The translations under genes and the position numbers were made by a program. 32,336 nt of DNA from Candidatus Omnitrophota bacterium (GTDB lineage: Bacteria; Omnitrophota; Omnitrophia; Omnitrophales; Aquincolibacteriaceae), in assembly GCA_028713205.1 (NCBI GenBank), contig JAQTOZ010000010.1:1-32336 (forward strand), given 5' to 3'. The notes under the pieces were generated by a model. It saw nothing but the letters and a program-made list of their open reading frames with translations, made no database searches and was not told the DNA's origin. Each line of letters begins with the position of its first letter. The first letter of the stretch is position 1. Of this stretch, positions 8,785-16,396 are shown one piece after another.

Positions 8785-10032
8785 TTATTCGAAGTAAAAA
8801 AGCTTGGTGCCCGGCAAGGGGACATAATCCGTAAAAGTCGCATACCATTCTTTCCAAAACCCCGGCGAAGCATCTTCGATCAAATAGTCTCCAAGCTTCT
8901 CCGCAGGACGGCCGCCCCTCAATTCCATCACCAGGTCATCCACATAATTCCGGTAGTTTCTATTGCGCATCAAAAAAAAGACGAGCGACCCCGAAAGGCC
9001 ATAATAAGCCAGTTCGTTCGCGCCGCGAGCGTTCCACGCAAAAATAGCCTTGGGATCGCCGTCTTTGGCCAAGAAGTCCTTCATCGACTCCATATAAGGA
9101 TTGACAACAAACTTCGGTACATAGACTTCTTTCTTGTCAAAACGGACATTGCCGAAATAAACCGCCAATCCCTCCGTAAACCACCGGGGTATTTGTTTTT
9201 GGGTATGAATGCTCAAAAGCTGGTGCGTCACCTCGTGAAACAACACCCTGAAATAATTGTGCTCCCCTTTTTCGTCCCAGAAGAAAACAACCGTGTTCGT
9301 ATAAAAAACATCACGATGGCTGCGCTTGGCCAGCACACTTTGCATCGAAATCCCCATCGTATGGTCACATTCAAGCTGATTATCCTTGCAATAGTCCTTA
9401 TAGTGATTTTTCCCTTCAACAATTTTGACGCTGAGAAGGTCACTGTCTTCCGGCCGTTCCACGAGGCTGTTCATCTCTTTTCGAAACAAGGCATAAAACG
9501 CTTCCAGAAGTTGCGCGGTCTTTTGGCCCAAAATTTTATTGTTTTCGATCTCGATCACAAAGTTGTCGGAGGTAATCACATCCGTAAACGGTTTTTGATT
9601 GGACTCTGCGGAGCGATAGAGCGTTTTGGGAATTTTGACGGCATCAACACGCTCAATATGATTCAGTCTGGCCTTCTCGCGCGCCTCTTTTCTTTCCCGA
9701 TGGAGCGCGGCGTAATAATCATCCGATTTTTGTCCCGTAATTTTTAAAACGTCGTGGCCATCTTCCGATTTAAGGGTCTCAACCTTGTCCGGGATACCAT
9801 CCGTGACTTGCGGTTGTACGGCAACGGCCGCTTGCGGAACAGCGGGTTGCGGAGTTTCGGCCGTTCGGTCTTTTCCGCGGCCGCCTTCGATCACCTGCAC
9901 CTCATTTTTCCCGTCGTTGGATTCGACTCTCCCTGTCTCGACACCATTTTCTTTGAGCACATAGGTCGTCCCCAGGAGGATGAAGGTGCCTGTCAAAATC
10001 AAAACCGCCTGCCCAAATTTGTTCATCGTCAC
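8785..10032 (-). CDS. Membrane-anchored putative metallopeptidase, DUF1570/peptidase MA-like
   Basis: A 415-residue protein with an N-terminal membrane segment (about residues 8-26), a low-complexity linker with QPAVPQAAVAVQPQV, and a C-terminal gluzincin-like domain. The zinc motif HEVTH is at 266-270, followed by Glu287 in RWFTEGLAVYFGN, the typical third ligand arrangement of peptidase MA/DUF1570 proteins. The catalytic domain is probably outside the membrane. A GTG at 10032 overlaps the TGA of the cyclase gene as GTGA, implying coupled translation; an ATG two codons later (10026) is an alternative start. Substrate unknown. Confidence 0.82.
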   Translation of the reverse strand: MTMNKFGQAVLILTGTFILLGTTYVLKENGVETGRVESNDGKNEVQVIEGGRGKDRTAETPQPAVPQAAVAVQPQVTDGIPDKVETLKSEDGHDVLKITGQKSDDYYAALHRERKEAREKARLNHIERVDAVKIPKTLYRSAESNQKPFTDVITSDNFVIEIENNKILGQKTAQLLEAFYALFRKEMNSLVERPEDSDLLSVKIVEGKNHYKDYCKDNQLECDHTMGISMQSVLAKRSHRDVFYTNTVVFFWDEKGEHNYFRVLFHEVTHQLLSIHTQKQIPRWFTEGLAVYFGNVRFDKKEVYVPKFVVNPYMESMKDFLAKDGDPKAIFAWNARGANELAYYGLSGSLVFFLMRNRNYRNYVDDLVMELRGGRPAEKLGDYLIEDASPGFWKEWYATFTDYVPLPGTKLFYFE

Positions 10033-10859
10033 ACTTTCGGAAGGACAGCCACCGCGCGTAGCGGGGCACCGCTTCCGCCTTTGATTTTCATCGGCAGGGC
10101 GAAAAGTTGCGCACCCTTGGGAGGAAGCTTTTCAAGATTCGTCAGATTTTCAAAAATAGGGATATTGTGTTCCGTCAACAACCGGTGCGTTTTGAAAACA
10201 TCCGCCTGGCCATAGTCGATGCTGGCCGCATCAATCCCAACAGCTTTAATCTTTCTTTCATCCAAAAGCCAGCCGGCAGCCTCCGGAGAAAGTCCCGGGA
10301 AATGCAACAAGGCGATCGCATGATTCCCGCGTTTTGCTGTCCCGAGATATTTTTTGGGATTATCCCAGTACGCGTCAAAACCGGTTCGCAAAAGGACGAT
10401 CGAGTCCGGAGGAATCGGGCCATGGAGGGTTTCCCAATCCGTTAAATCCTTCACCGCAACCTGATAATCGCGGTGGCCCTTCACCTTCGCGGAAACATCG
10501 ACCACCACCGCGGCACCGATCATTTTTTCCAAAGGGACCTGTTCGGCCGTCTGCTTGTTTTCGGCAAAATGGATGGGTGCATCAAAATGGGTCCCGCCGT
10601 GTTCGGCACCGGAATAATTGTTGGCGGAGTAATAAAGCCCCCGGTCATTTTTTCCTTCATGAACTTTTTGGACATGAAAACGTTTTGCGGTGGGCCAATA
10701 AATCGTTTTCTCCGAATATTCATGCGTAAGGTCGACATAGACCTCAGACTCTGCGGCACGTCCGGAGATGGGGAGGGAAAGCAAAGCAAACAACGTCATC
10801 AGGATGAGCCGCGGAACATACGTGCGGCCGGATAAACTGCGTCTTAAAAAAATAGACAT
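10029..10859 (-). CDS. Exported cyclase/kynurenine formamidase-like metal-dependent hydrolase
   Basis: A 276-residue cyclase-family (Pfam Cyclase) protein. It has an N-terminal signal (Arg-rich start, then PRLILMTLFALLSLPISGRAA), so the enzyme is probably periplasmic. The family motif HGGTHFDAP is at 87-95, with VDLTHEYSE just after the signal. Family members hydrolyse amides or lactones such as N-formylkynurenine; export makes that role unlikely and the substrate is unknown. AGGAG lies nine bases before the ATG. The stop overlaps the start of the DUF1570-like gene by four bases. Pairing of an exported hydrolase with a membrane metallopeptidase suggests a shared envelope function, which is inference. 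Confidence 0.85.
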   Translation of the reverse strand: MSIFLRRSLSGRTYVPRLILMTLFALLSLPISGRAAESEVYVDLTHEYSEKTIYWPTAKRFHVQKVHEGKNDRGLYYSANNYSGAEHGGTHFDAPIHFAENKQTAEQVPLEKMIGAAVVVDVSAKVKGHRDYQVAVKDLTDWETLHGPIPPDSIVLLRTGFDAYWDNPKKYLGTAKRGNHAIALLHFPGLSPEAAGWLLDERKIKAVGIDAASIDYGQADVFKTHRLLTEHNIPIFENLTNLEKLPPKGAQLFALPMKIKGGSGAPLRAVAVLPKV

Positions 10860-10891
10860 AAGGTGTTTCTCCTGAAATAGGTTGATTCGTT

Positions 10892-11248
10892 TTATGTTTT
10901 TTTCTTGTCCGGCGCGTTCAGTGTTTCATTAAATTTCTGAACTTCCCGGTTCAAATTTTCCATCATACTCTGAAAAGCCTTCTGAAAATCTGCCATGGAT
11001 TTGGCCGTTTGTTCTTGAAAATTTTTCATCGCATCCTGGGCCACGACCTGCATTTTTTGGGTCGCCTGGGTCGCTTGTTCTGTACCGGCTTTATAGGTCT
11101 CGGCCGCAGAACCGCGCATGTCTTTTACCGCTTTGCCCGCCTGGACCCCGATGGATTCTTGTTCATCGCTCGCGTCGCACGAGACCGCTAAAAAAAACAT
11201 CATGCCCAAGATCAACACCGGGACAATCGCTTGACTCTTTTTTTTCAT
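10892..11248 (-). CDS. Small alanine/glutamine-rich lipoprotein, hypothetical
   Basis: A 118-residue protein with a lipoprotein signal: MKKK, a hydrophobic core, and lipobox LAVSC with Cys24. The mature part is helical and polar, rich in Ala, Gln, Lys and Glu (MQVVAQDAMKNFQEQTAKSM), predicted as extended coiled coil or an amphipathic helix like phasin or apolipoprotein repeats. I chose ATG 11248, with AGGGGGAA just upstream, over an in-frame ATG ten codons earlier, because the signal peptide then starts properly. The family is not recognised. It is followed after 32 bases by the cyclase gene. Confidence 0.75.
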   Translation of the reverse strand: MKKKSQAIVPVLILGMMFFLAVSCDASDEQESIGVQAGKAVKDMRGSAAETYKAGTEQATQATQKMQVVAQDAMKNFQEQTAKSMADFQKAFQSMMENLNREVQKFNETLNAPDKKKT

Positions 11249-11319
11249 AAGTTCCCCCTTCACACAAGATTCGAGCAATCCGACAATAAGACGATTTAAA
11301 ACGTACCCCGATTCAACGG

Positions 11320-11970
11320 TCAGCGCAACGCATCGATACGCTGAATAATAAAATTCGACTTTTCGGCAATCAACTCCTCGGTCACCTGTTCGGGCTCCGG
11401 CGGCTCAAATCGAAACGGCTCCCCTATCGTAATCGATAATTTGGCCGGTTTGGCAAAAAAACTGTAAGGCGGCATGGCCTCTTCCGTTCCCCGAATGCCG
11501 ATGGGAATCAAGGGGCACCCTGTTTTCAACGCCAGAATGGCGGCACTATGCCCGATCACTCTCGGCGGAGGCGGGGTCCCGTTACGGCGGGCCTTGTGCA
11601 TGCGCCAAGTATAAAACCCCTCCGGAAAGACAACGATGAAATATTTATTCATTAAAGCCCAACTGGCTTTTTTGACGGTACCATTGACGACAATGACCGG
11701 CGCTACGGTAAGAAAAGAGCGCAAATACGGATTCCGGATCGTGTCCTTCCCGATCACCCAATAGGTTTTAAAAATCAAACCGGCTTCATTGAGAGCGACC
11801 CCGATTGTGGGAATGTCCAAATAGCTCTGATGATTGGCAACAAAGATCGCGGGCCCCTCGGCAGGCAGATTCTCCATTCCCCGGACCGACACTTTTTCAT
11901 AAGTCCTCATGACAAAGAGGAGAAGCTTCACCCACAGGCGTAATTTTGGATTGTCAGGATGCGGAAGCAC
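11320..11970 (-). CDS. 1-acyl-sn-glycerol-3-phosphate acyltransferase (PlsC-like)
   Basis: A 216-residue PlsC-domain acyltransferase that probably adds the second acyl chain to lysophosphatidic acid at the inner membrane. The H-x4-D catalytic motif is NHQSYLD at 46-52. The second signature is VFPEGFYTW, with IPIGIRGTEEAMPPYS further on. A weakly hydrophobic N-terminal helix (LWVKLLLFVM) fits membrane attachment. The start at 11970 is GTG with no visible Shine-Dalgarno; an ATG at codon 21 (11910) would remove the helix. It follows the D-lactate dehydrogenase gene after 55 bases. Confidence 0.88.
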   Translation of the reverse strand: MLPHPDNPKLRLWVKLLLFVMRTYEKVSVRGMENLPAEGPAIFVANHQSYLDIPTIGVALNEAGLIFKTYWVIGKDTIRNPYLRSFLTVAPVIVVNGTVKKASWALMNKYFIVVFPEGFYTWRMHKARRNGTPPPPRVIGHSAAILALKTGCPLIPIGIRGTEEAMPPYSFFAKPAKLSITIGEPFRFEPPEPEQVTEELIAEKSNFIIQRIDALR

Positions 11971-12025
11971 GGATATTAAAATAGAATCCCGGTTTGTCGA
12001 TTACGTTTTTGATGGTTGAACCCGT

Positions 12026-13093
12026 TTAGAAGCATTTCCCTGTTTCTTTTTTGATGCAAGCATTCGTGCTGCACCGATAACATATTTCATTCTCGAGTTT
12101 GTTGCCGTCAAAAAAATCTTTGATATTATTCATCGTCGTCTTCGCAATATTATGTAGCCCCTCCTTCGTGAAAAAAGCCTGGTGGGATGTCACCAGGACA
12201 TTATTGAAGGACAGCAATCTGGCCAGGACATCGTCGGTCATGACCGTGCTCGAAAAATCCTCAAAGAAATAGTCGCTTTCTTCTTCATACACATCGAGCC
12301 CCGCCGCACCGATCTTCCCCGATTTCAAGCCATGGATCAAGGCCTTGGAATCGATCAACCCGCCGCGTCCCGTGTTGATCAGCATCACCCCGTCTTTCAT
12401 GCCCGCGATGCTCGTTTCATCGATGAGATGATACGTCGACTTATTGAGCGGGCAATGCAACGTCAGGATGTCCGATTCGCGGTAAATGGTGTTTAAGTCC
12501 GCATATTGAAAACCGATTTCGGAACGGTACTTTTCATCCGGATAAACGTCGTAAGCCAAAATCCTCGTGCCAAAACCGCTTAAGATTTTGATGGCGACCT
12601 TTCCGATCTGGCCGGTCCCGATCACGCCGACGGTCTTCCCGTGCATATCGAATCCCAGGAGACCGTTGATGCTGAAGTTCATGTCGCGGGTACGGTAATA
12701 AGCCTTGTGAATTTTCCGGTTGAGGCTCAGCATCAAGGCCACCGCGTGTTCGGCCACGCTATACGGCGAATAGGCCGGAACACGCACGACATGGATCTTT
12801 TGAAAAGCCGCCTTAAAATCGACGTTGTTATAACCGGCGGCGCGGATGGCAATCAGCCGAACGCCATTTTGAACAAGGCTATCGATGACCGCACTGTCGA
12901 CCGTATCATTGACAAAAGCACAAACGGCATCATAGCCCTTGGCCAGCGAAACGGTTTGCGGGCTCAAATGATTCGCGAAATAGACGATTTGAAAACCGAA
13001 TTCCCGATTGCTCCGGTCAAAGGATTCCCGGTCATAAGGTTTGGCATCAAAAAACGCAACTTTAACGATTTTGCCTTTGCTCTCACCATCCAT
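12026..13093 (-). CDS. ldhA: D-lactate dehydrogenase (2-hydroxyacid dehydrogenase) with a cysteine-rich tail
   Basis: A 355-residue NAD-dependent enzyme of the LdhA class that reduces pyruvate to D-lactate. Visible blocks are GVIGTGQIGK for NAD binding, NTGRGGLIDSKAL (catalytic Arg), GLDVYEEESDYFFED (Glu) and the LdhA-type TSHQAFFTKEGL (His). After the usual end the protein has an added tail with four cysteines in a C-x2-C-x4-C-x7-C pattern (Cys338, 341, 346, 354). I chose ATG 13093, since AAAGGG lies a few bases upstream and the conserved fold begins right after (VKVAFFDAKPYD); an in-frame start at 13243 would run into the polymerase gene. It lies 97 bases after the polymerase gene. Confidence 0.9.
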   Translation of the reverse strand: MDGESKGKIVKVAFFDAKPYDRESFDRSNREFGFQIVYFANHLSPQTVSLAKGYDAVCAFVNDTVDSAVIDSLVQNGVRLIAIRAAGYNNVDFKAAFQKIHVVRVPAYSPYSVAEHAVALMLSLNRKIHKAYYRTRDMNFSINGLLGFDMHGKTVGVIGTGQIGKVAIKILSGFGTRILAYDVYPDEKYRSEIGFQYADLNTIYRESDILTLHCPLNKSTYHLIDETSIAGMKDGVMLINTGRGGLIDSKALIHGLKSGKIGAAGLDVYEEESDYFFEDFSSTVMTDDVLARLLSFNNVLVTSHQAFFTKEGLHNIAKTTMNNIKDFFDGNKLENEICYRCSTNACIKKETGKCF

Positions 13094-13149
13094 AGCAATC
13101 ACCCTTTTAGCTTTTGCCGCACTATCAGCGACGGTTTTTATCGCTTTTA

Positions 13150-13179
13150 TTTTATCACACAACACGTCCGAAAGATCCA
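13150..13179 (-). promoter_or_regulatory. Possible ldhA promoter
   Basis: Between the polymerase stop and the ldhA start, the minus strand has TTGGAT (13174-13179) and GATAAA (13150-13155) separated by 18 bases, the latter preceded by TGT. It would give an untranslated leader of about 50 bases. The match is moderate and ldhA could also be read through from the lexA operon. Confidence 0.35.
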
Positions 13180-13190
13180 AACACCTTGTC

Positions 13191-14513
13191 CTAAACCTTG
13201 ACCTGCCACATGGGGATATTGAGCCTTTGTCGGAAAGTCTCACCGCGCAAGAGTTCGGCCTTCCTTGCCGGCAAATCTCCCCGCTCGGACAAATGCTGCC
13301 GGTGTTTACCCAGCCAAAGGCTCACGCCCAAATGCAGGCTATGTTTGCCGTAAATTTCATTCACGCCATCGATCACTTTATCCACGGCGCGGAAGGACCG
13401 GATCTGCGGGACATCATCAAAAAGCGAGTACTGCATCGCGACATCCGGCTCCAATTTGGACAATACGACACCGGTCAGCCGGTAAAATTTTGCGGGACAA
13501 AATACTTTTTCGAATAGCGCGCTGACAAGAGGGACCGCCTCCATGATCGAGGACGAACTGCGATCAAGCTCAGCCTCCAATCCGCAGGACCGGAACTCTT
13601 GGTCGCGGAGAAAGATTGCGATCCGTTTCACGCGAAGCCTGTGTCGCCTTAATTTAATGAAGGCGGATTCCACATTGCGCACAAGCTGCGCTTTCACAAA
13701 ATCTTTATCGGAGGACGGCGGCGTGAACGTTTTGGTCTTGCTGATCGTCGCATAATCATCTTTCTCCTGAGTCAGCACCGGATAAACCGGTTCTCCGCGG
13801 AGTTCATGCCACAATTCGACGCCGATCTTGCCGAGCCATTGTTTGGCCCATCCTTCCGGGCGGCCGACATAATCCCACACGGTCCGGATTCCCTTTTTCT
13901 GAAGCAAGGCCACGGTGTTCGGGCCAAATCCGCATACCCGTTCAAGCGGAATGCCAGGCAAATAATGCTGCAGCTCATTCGCTCTCACAACGGTAAAGCC
14001 ATCCGGCTTTTTCTCTTTCGAAGCTATCTTGGCCAGCGTCTTGGAAGCACTCAGCCCGACGGAAACCGTCAACCCCAGCTCTTTTTGAAGGCTTTGCTTG
14101 ATCTGCCATGCGATTTGCACGTAATCAGTACGGTAAATCCGCCTCAGTCCCGAAAGTTCGGCAAAGGCCTCATCGATGGAGTATTCCTCCACGATGGGCG
14201 TAAACCTGCGGATGATCCCGAATAGGCGCCGGGAATAAAGGCTGTAAGTTTCATAATCACTCGGAAGACAAATCAGGCCGGGACAAATTTTCCGTGCTTC
14301 AAAAATCCTCATCGGCCGTTGCACGCCGATGGCTTTGGCTTCATAGCTGGCACACGCGACAATCCCGCGTTCTTTGCCCGTCACAACGGGGTGCCCGCGA
14401 AGCTCCGGCTTTAAGGCCTGCTCCACTGAAGTGAAAAAGGCATCGCAATCGATGTGAACGATGGGACTGGCAAACGAACGGATACTGATGGGCCTAACGG
14501 TACTTCCTGACAT
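13191..14513 (-). CDS. Y-family translesion DNA polymerase (UmuC/DinB-like)
   Basis: A Y-family error-prone DNA polymerase of about 440 residues. The catalytic carboxylates are in HIDCDAFFTSVEQ near the N-terminus and in YSIDEAFAEL further on. Helix-hairpin-helix-like sequence (IPLERVCGFGPNTVALLQKKG) and a little-finger domain follow. A QYSLF motif about 80 residues from the C-terminus fits the beta-clamp-binding consensus. The C-terminal part after it resembles UmuC tails. The start is uncertain: ATG 14513 overlaps the end of lexA by 20 bases; in-frame TTG at 14519 has GGGGAG six bases upstream; TTG at 14537 is also possible. The overlap with lexA indicates a two-gene SOS mutagenesis operon comparable with umuDC. 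Confidence 0.92.
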   Translation of the reverse strand: MSGSTVRPISIRSFASPIVHIDCDAFFTSVEQALKPELRGHPVVTGKERGIVACASYEAKAIGVQRPMRIFEARKICPGLICLPSDYETYSLYSRRLFGIIRRFTPIVEEYSIDEAFAELSGLRRIYRTDYVQIAWQIKQSLQKELGLTVSVGLSASKTLAKIASKEKKPDGFTVVRANELQHYLPGIPLERVCGFGPNTVALLQKKGIRTVWDYVGRPEGWAKQWLGKIGVELWHELRGEPVYPVLTQEKDDYATISKTKTFTPPSSDKDFVKAQLVRNVESAFIKLRRHRLRVKRIAIFLRDQEFRSCGLEAELDRSSSSIMEAVPLVSALFEKVFCPAKFYRLTGVVLSKLEPDVAMQYSLFDDVPQIRSFRAVDKVIDGVNEIYGKHSLHLGVSLWLGKHRQHLSERGDLPARKAELLRGETFRQRLNIPMWQVKV

Positions 14514-15081
14514 TGGCAACCACAACTCCCCCGACAACCAATTCCGCCTGCGGATGAATCGGCGAATATTTTTTGTTGGCCGCCCTCAAAATAACTTTGC
14601 CGCCTTGTTTTTCAAAATATTTCATGGTCCAAGCTCCGTCCACCTGCGCGATCACGATGTCCCCGGATTTGGGTTCCCGGCCCCGCTCGACGATCACAAG
14701 ATCCCCCGCCATAATACCGGCCTCGATCATGGAATCGCCCGTCACTTTGACCAAATAGCTGGATTGTGGTTTTTGAATCAGGAACTCATCCAGGGAAAGC
14801 GTATCGATGAGTTCTTCCTCGGCCGGAGAAGGGAATCCTGCCTGCACAACCCCCAGGAGCTTGATCCCGCCCGACAGCGCCGGTGTCGGCAACAGTTTGC
14901 CGGCCGAATCCTTTTTGACAATTCCTTTTTTGATCAGATGACGGACCAGGACCGAGACCCCGCCTTTGGAGCTGTAACCGGCCAATGCTTGAATTTCTGA
15001 AAAGCTGGGCAGGCGTTTGCGCTTGGCATAAAAACCACGCAGTTTCGAGAGGATGGGGCCGAGATCGAGAGTACGAGCCAT
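14494..15081 (-). CDS. lexA: LexA-family SOS repressor with autocleavage domain
   Basis: A 195-residue LexA. Residues about 24-60 form a winged helix-turn-helix (LPSFSEIQALAGYSSKGGVS). The cleavage site is Ala81-Gly82 (VVQAGFPSP). The Ser-Lys dyad is Ser117 (TGDSMIEAG) and Lys154 (WTMKYF). The spacing matches E. coli LexA almost exactly (84-85, 119, 156), so this is a full repressor and not a UmuD. It would repress damage-inducible genes, including its own operon with the polymerase, until RecA filament triggers self-cleavage. The gene has no Shine-Dalgarno, and the predicted transcription start is the A of its ATG. Confidence 0.93.
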   Translation of the reverse strand: MARTLDLGPILSKLRGFYAKRKRLPSFSEIQALAGYSSKGGVSVLVRHLIKKGIVKKDSAGKLLPTPALSGGIKLLGVVQAGFPSPAEEELIDTLSLDEFLIQKPQSSYLVKVTGDSMIEAGIMAGDLVIVERGREPKSGDIVIAQVDGAWTMKYFEKQGGKVILRAANKKYSPIHPQAELVVGGVVVANVRKYR

Positions 15082-15087
15082 ATCGAA

Positions 15088-15116
15088 ATAATAAACGGAC
15101 GATCGTCCGTTGTCAA
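15088..15116 (-). promoter_or_regulatory. lexA promoter with palindromic operator (putative SOS box), leaderless
   Basis: Read on the minus strand: a perfect -35 TTGACA (15111-15116), a 17-base spacer, and a -10 TATTAT (15088-15093). The perfect 18-bp palindrome AACGGACGATCGTCCGTT (15094-15111) fills the spacer and touches the -35. A repressor bound there would block RNA polymerase. Since the gene downstream is lexA, autoregulation is the obvious reading. Six bases separate the -10 from the ATG, so the expected +1 is position 15081, the A of the start codon. Confidence 0.85.
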
Positions 15117-15165
15117 GTCATAGAAAATCCGGACGCGTTAGGACCGCAGACACGTTAACGAGGCC

Positions 15166-15936
15166 TTACTTTCTCGAAGGCCGGAAGGGAATACCTTGGG
15201 AAAAAAGGAGATTAAGTTTTGCCTCAAAAGCATTGATTTGGGAATCAATATCGCTTTGTAACAGCTTGATATCGTCGGTTTTCCCGGCGACAAAAAAATC
15301 GAAACGGTAATCCGGGCGATAATAGAAGAAATACCGTAAATGGGTTTGCGGCTCGCCTTGACTTGTAAAAGTCCCCGTAAATTTCAAAACAAGGAGGTTC
15401 CCGTTTCGATCGATTTGGAAAGAGGTCTTAGCGTCTTTGCGAAATTTATAATATTGCTCGGACAGTTGCCCCACCACTTTGAGCTCCAGAAGAAACCGTT
15501 CCCGGGTTTGAGCTTTGATTTTTTCCGAATCCATCGCGGCCTTAGCCGCCATCATCACCATCCCCCATTCGGGACTCCCCCAAACCGCCGTCGCATTCGG
15601 CAACAATCCATCGACAACATTTTTCGCTTCCGGCGAAAGCAAATGCGTATCACTCAAGCGGACAAAGGAAGGCGGCAACTCCAGTAAAACCATTTCCGGA
15701 GGAACTTCTTGTGACTCCGTCAACACCTTCTCATATTCGCCCCGTAAGCGCTTCTTTTCTTCTGCCGTAAGTGCTTCTTGCGCCGTTTCGGATTCCGCCG
15801 CCGTTTTTTTCTTTGCCTTGTAACTGGCGGCGGTTTCAAGCTCGAGCTTTCCTCCGGTTTGGCAGCCCTGAATGACCAGCAAACACGTCATCGCCAAAAA
15901 GAACAAGCCCCGTCCCTGCAATGACACGCGCAACAT
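15166..15936 (-). CDS. Lipoprotein, hypothetical
   Basis: A 256-residue lipoprotein. The signal has a Arg-containing start, a hydrophobic core (LFFLAMTCLL) and lipobox VIQGC with Cys25. Next comes a charged, Lys/Glu/Ala-rich helical segment (about 35-75), then a mixed domain with aromatic beta-like stretches (THLRYFFYYRPDYRFDFFVAG) and a final amphipathic helix (DIDSQINAFEAKLNLLF). GGGAG lies seven bases before the ATG. It has its own strong promoter and is the last gene before lexA, which has a separate promoter. I do not recognise the family. Confidence 0.75.
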   Translation of the reverse strand: MLRVSLQGRGLFFLAMTCLLVIQGCQTGGKLELETAASYKAKKKTAAESETAQEALTAEEKKRLRGEYEKVLTESQEVPPEMVLLELPPSFVRLSDTHLLSPEAKNVVDGLLPNATAVWGSPEWGMVMMAAKAAMDSEKIKAQTRERFLLELKVVGQLSEQYYKFRKDAKTSFQIDRNGNLLVLKFTGTFTSQGEPQTHLRYFFYYRPDYRFDFFVAGKTDDIKLLQSDIDSQINAFEAKLNLLFSQGIPFRPSRK

Positions 15937-15967
15937 CCTTTCTCTCCCTTTTTTTTAGATGATTTGG

Positions 15968-15984
15968 CCCTTAGCAAATAAGGG
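15968..15984 (-). promoter_or_regulatory. Hairpin in the 5' leader of the lipoprotein gene
   Basis: CCCTTA and TAAGGG (6-bp arms, 5-base loop) lie in the predicted 63-base untranslated leader between the promoter and the ribosome-binding site. Too short for a riboswitch; it may stabilise the message. Confidence 0.3.
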
Positions 15985-16005
15985 GCATCCAATGGAAGCA
16001 TCGCT

Positions 16006-16034
16006 ATTATAGATCGATCACGGCTAAAAGTTAA
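16006..16034 (-). promoter_or_regulatory. Promoter of the lipoprotein gene
   Basis: On the minus strand, TTAACT (16029-16034) and a consensus TATAAT (16006-16011) are separated by exactly 17 bases. The predicted start is about position 15999, giving a 63-base leader to the ATG at 15936. It also separates the lipoprotein gene from the sulfur operon upstream. Confidence 0.7.
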
Positions 16035-16089
16035 TTCGCATTTCGCCGGCAGAAACCGCCCCCGAGAATTCGATCTTTTGCTCCAGTTT

Positions 16090-16293
16090 TTAGATCCCGC
16101 CACCTCCTTCGAGGTCCCAAACCTCGTCAAATCGTTTTTTCTGGGTCACTTCCATCTGAACAATTCTTGACGCGTGGACCTTCACGGTAATGATACCGAA
16201 ATCCACACCCCTCACCGCATCAATGATTTCTTTCACGATCGAATCATTGAGAAAAATATTTTCATTCGCGCTGTTTTCATTTTTCTTTGCCAT
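16090..16293 (-). CDS. YezD-like small protein (DUF2292 family)
   Basis: A 67-residue protein containing the YezD/DUF2292 pattern: a short helix (SIVKEIIDAVRGVDFG) followed by strands (IITVKVHASRIVQMEVTQKKRF). Such proteins are commonly found beside cysteine and sulfate assimilation genes in many bacteria, as here behind cysK; their biochemical role is not established to my knowledge. ATG 16293 has AAGGTG seven bases upstream and gives the usual family length. An in-frame ATG at 16422 would add 43 residues of Cys-rich, low-plausibility sequence crossing a hairpin. The glycine tail (EGGGGI) is notable: an exposed C-terminal GG recalls sulfur-carrier proteins, but Ile follows the last Gly. Confidence 0.8.
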   Translation of the reverse strand: MAKKNENSANENIFLNDSIVKEIIDAVRGVDFGIITVKVHASRIVQMEVTQKKRFDEVWDLEGGGGI

Positions 16294-16396
16294 AACTTTG
16301 CACCTTGGTGATGCGGCCGCCTTGCAGCAAAAACTTTCACAAGTCAAAACCGCATCTCTCGAGACATTTGGAATTGAAAAAGTAAAGGACAGCCAC

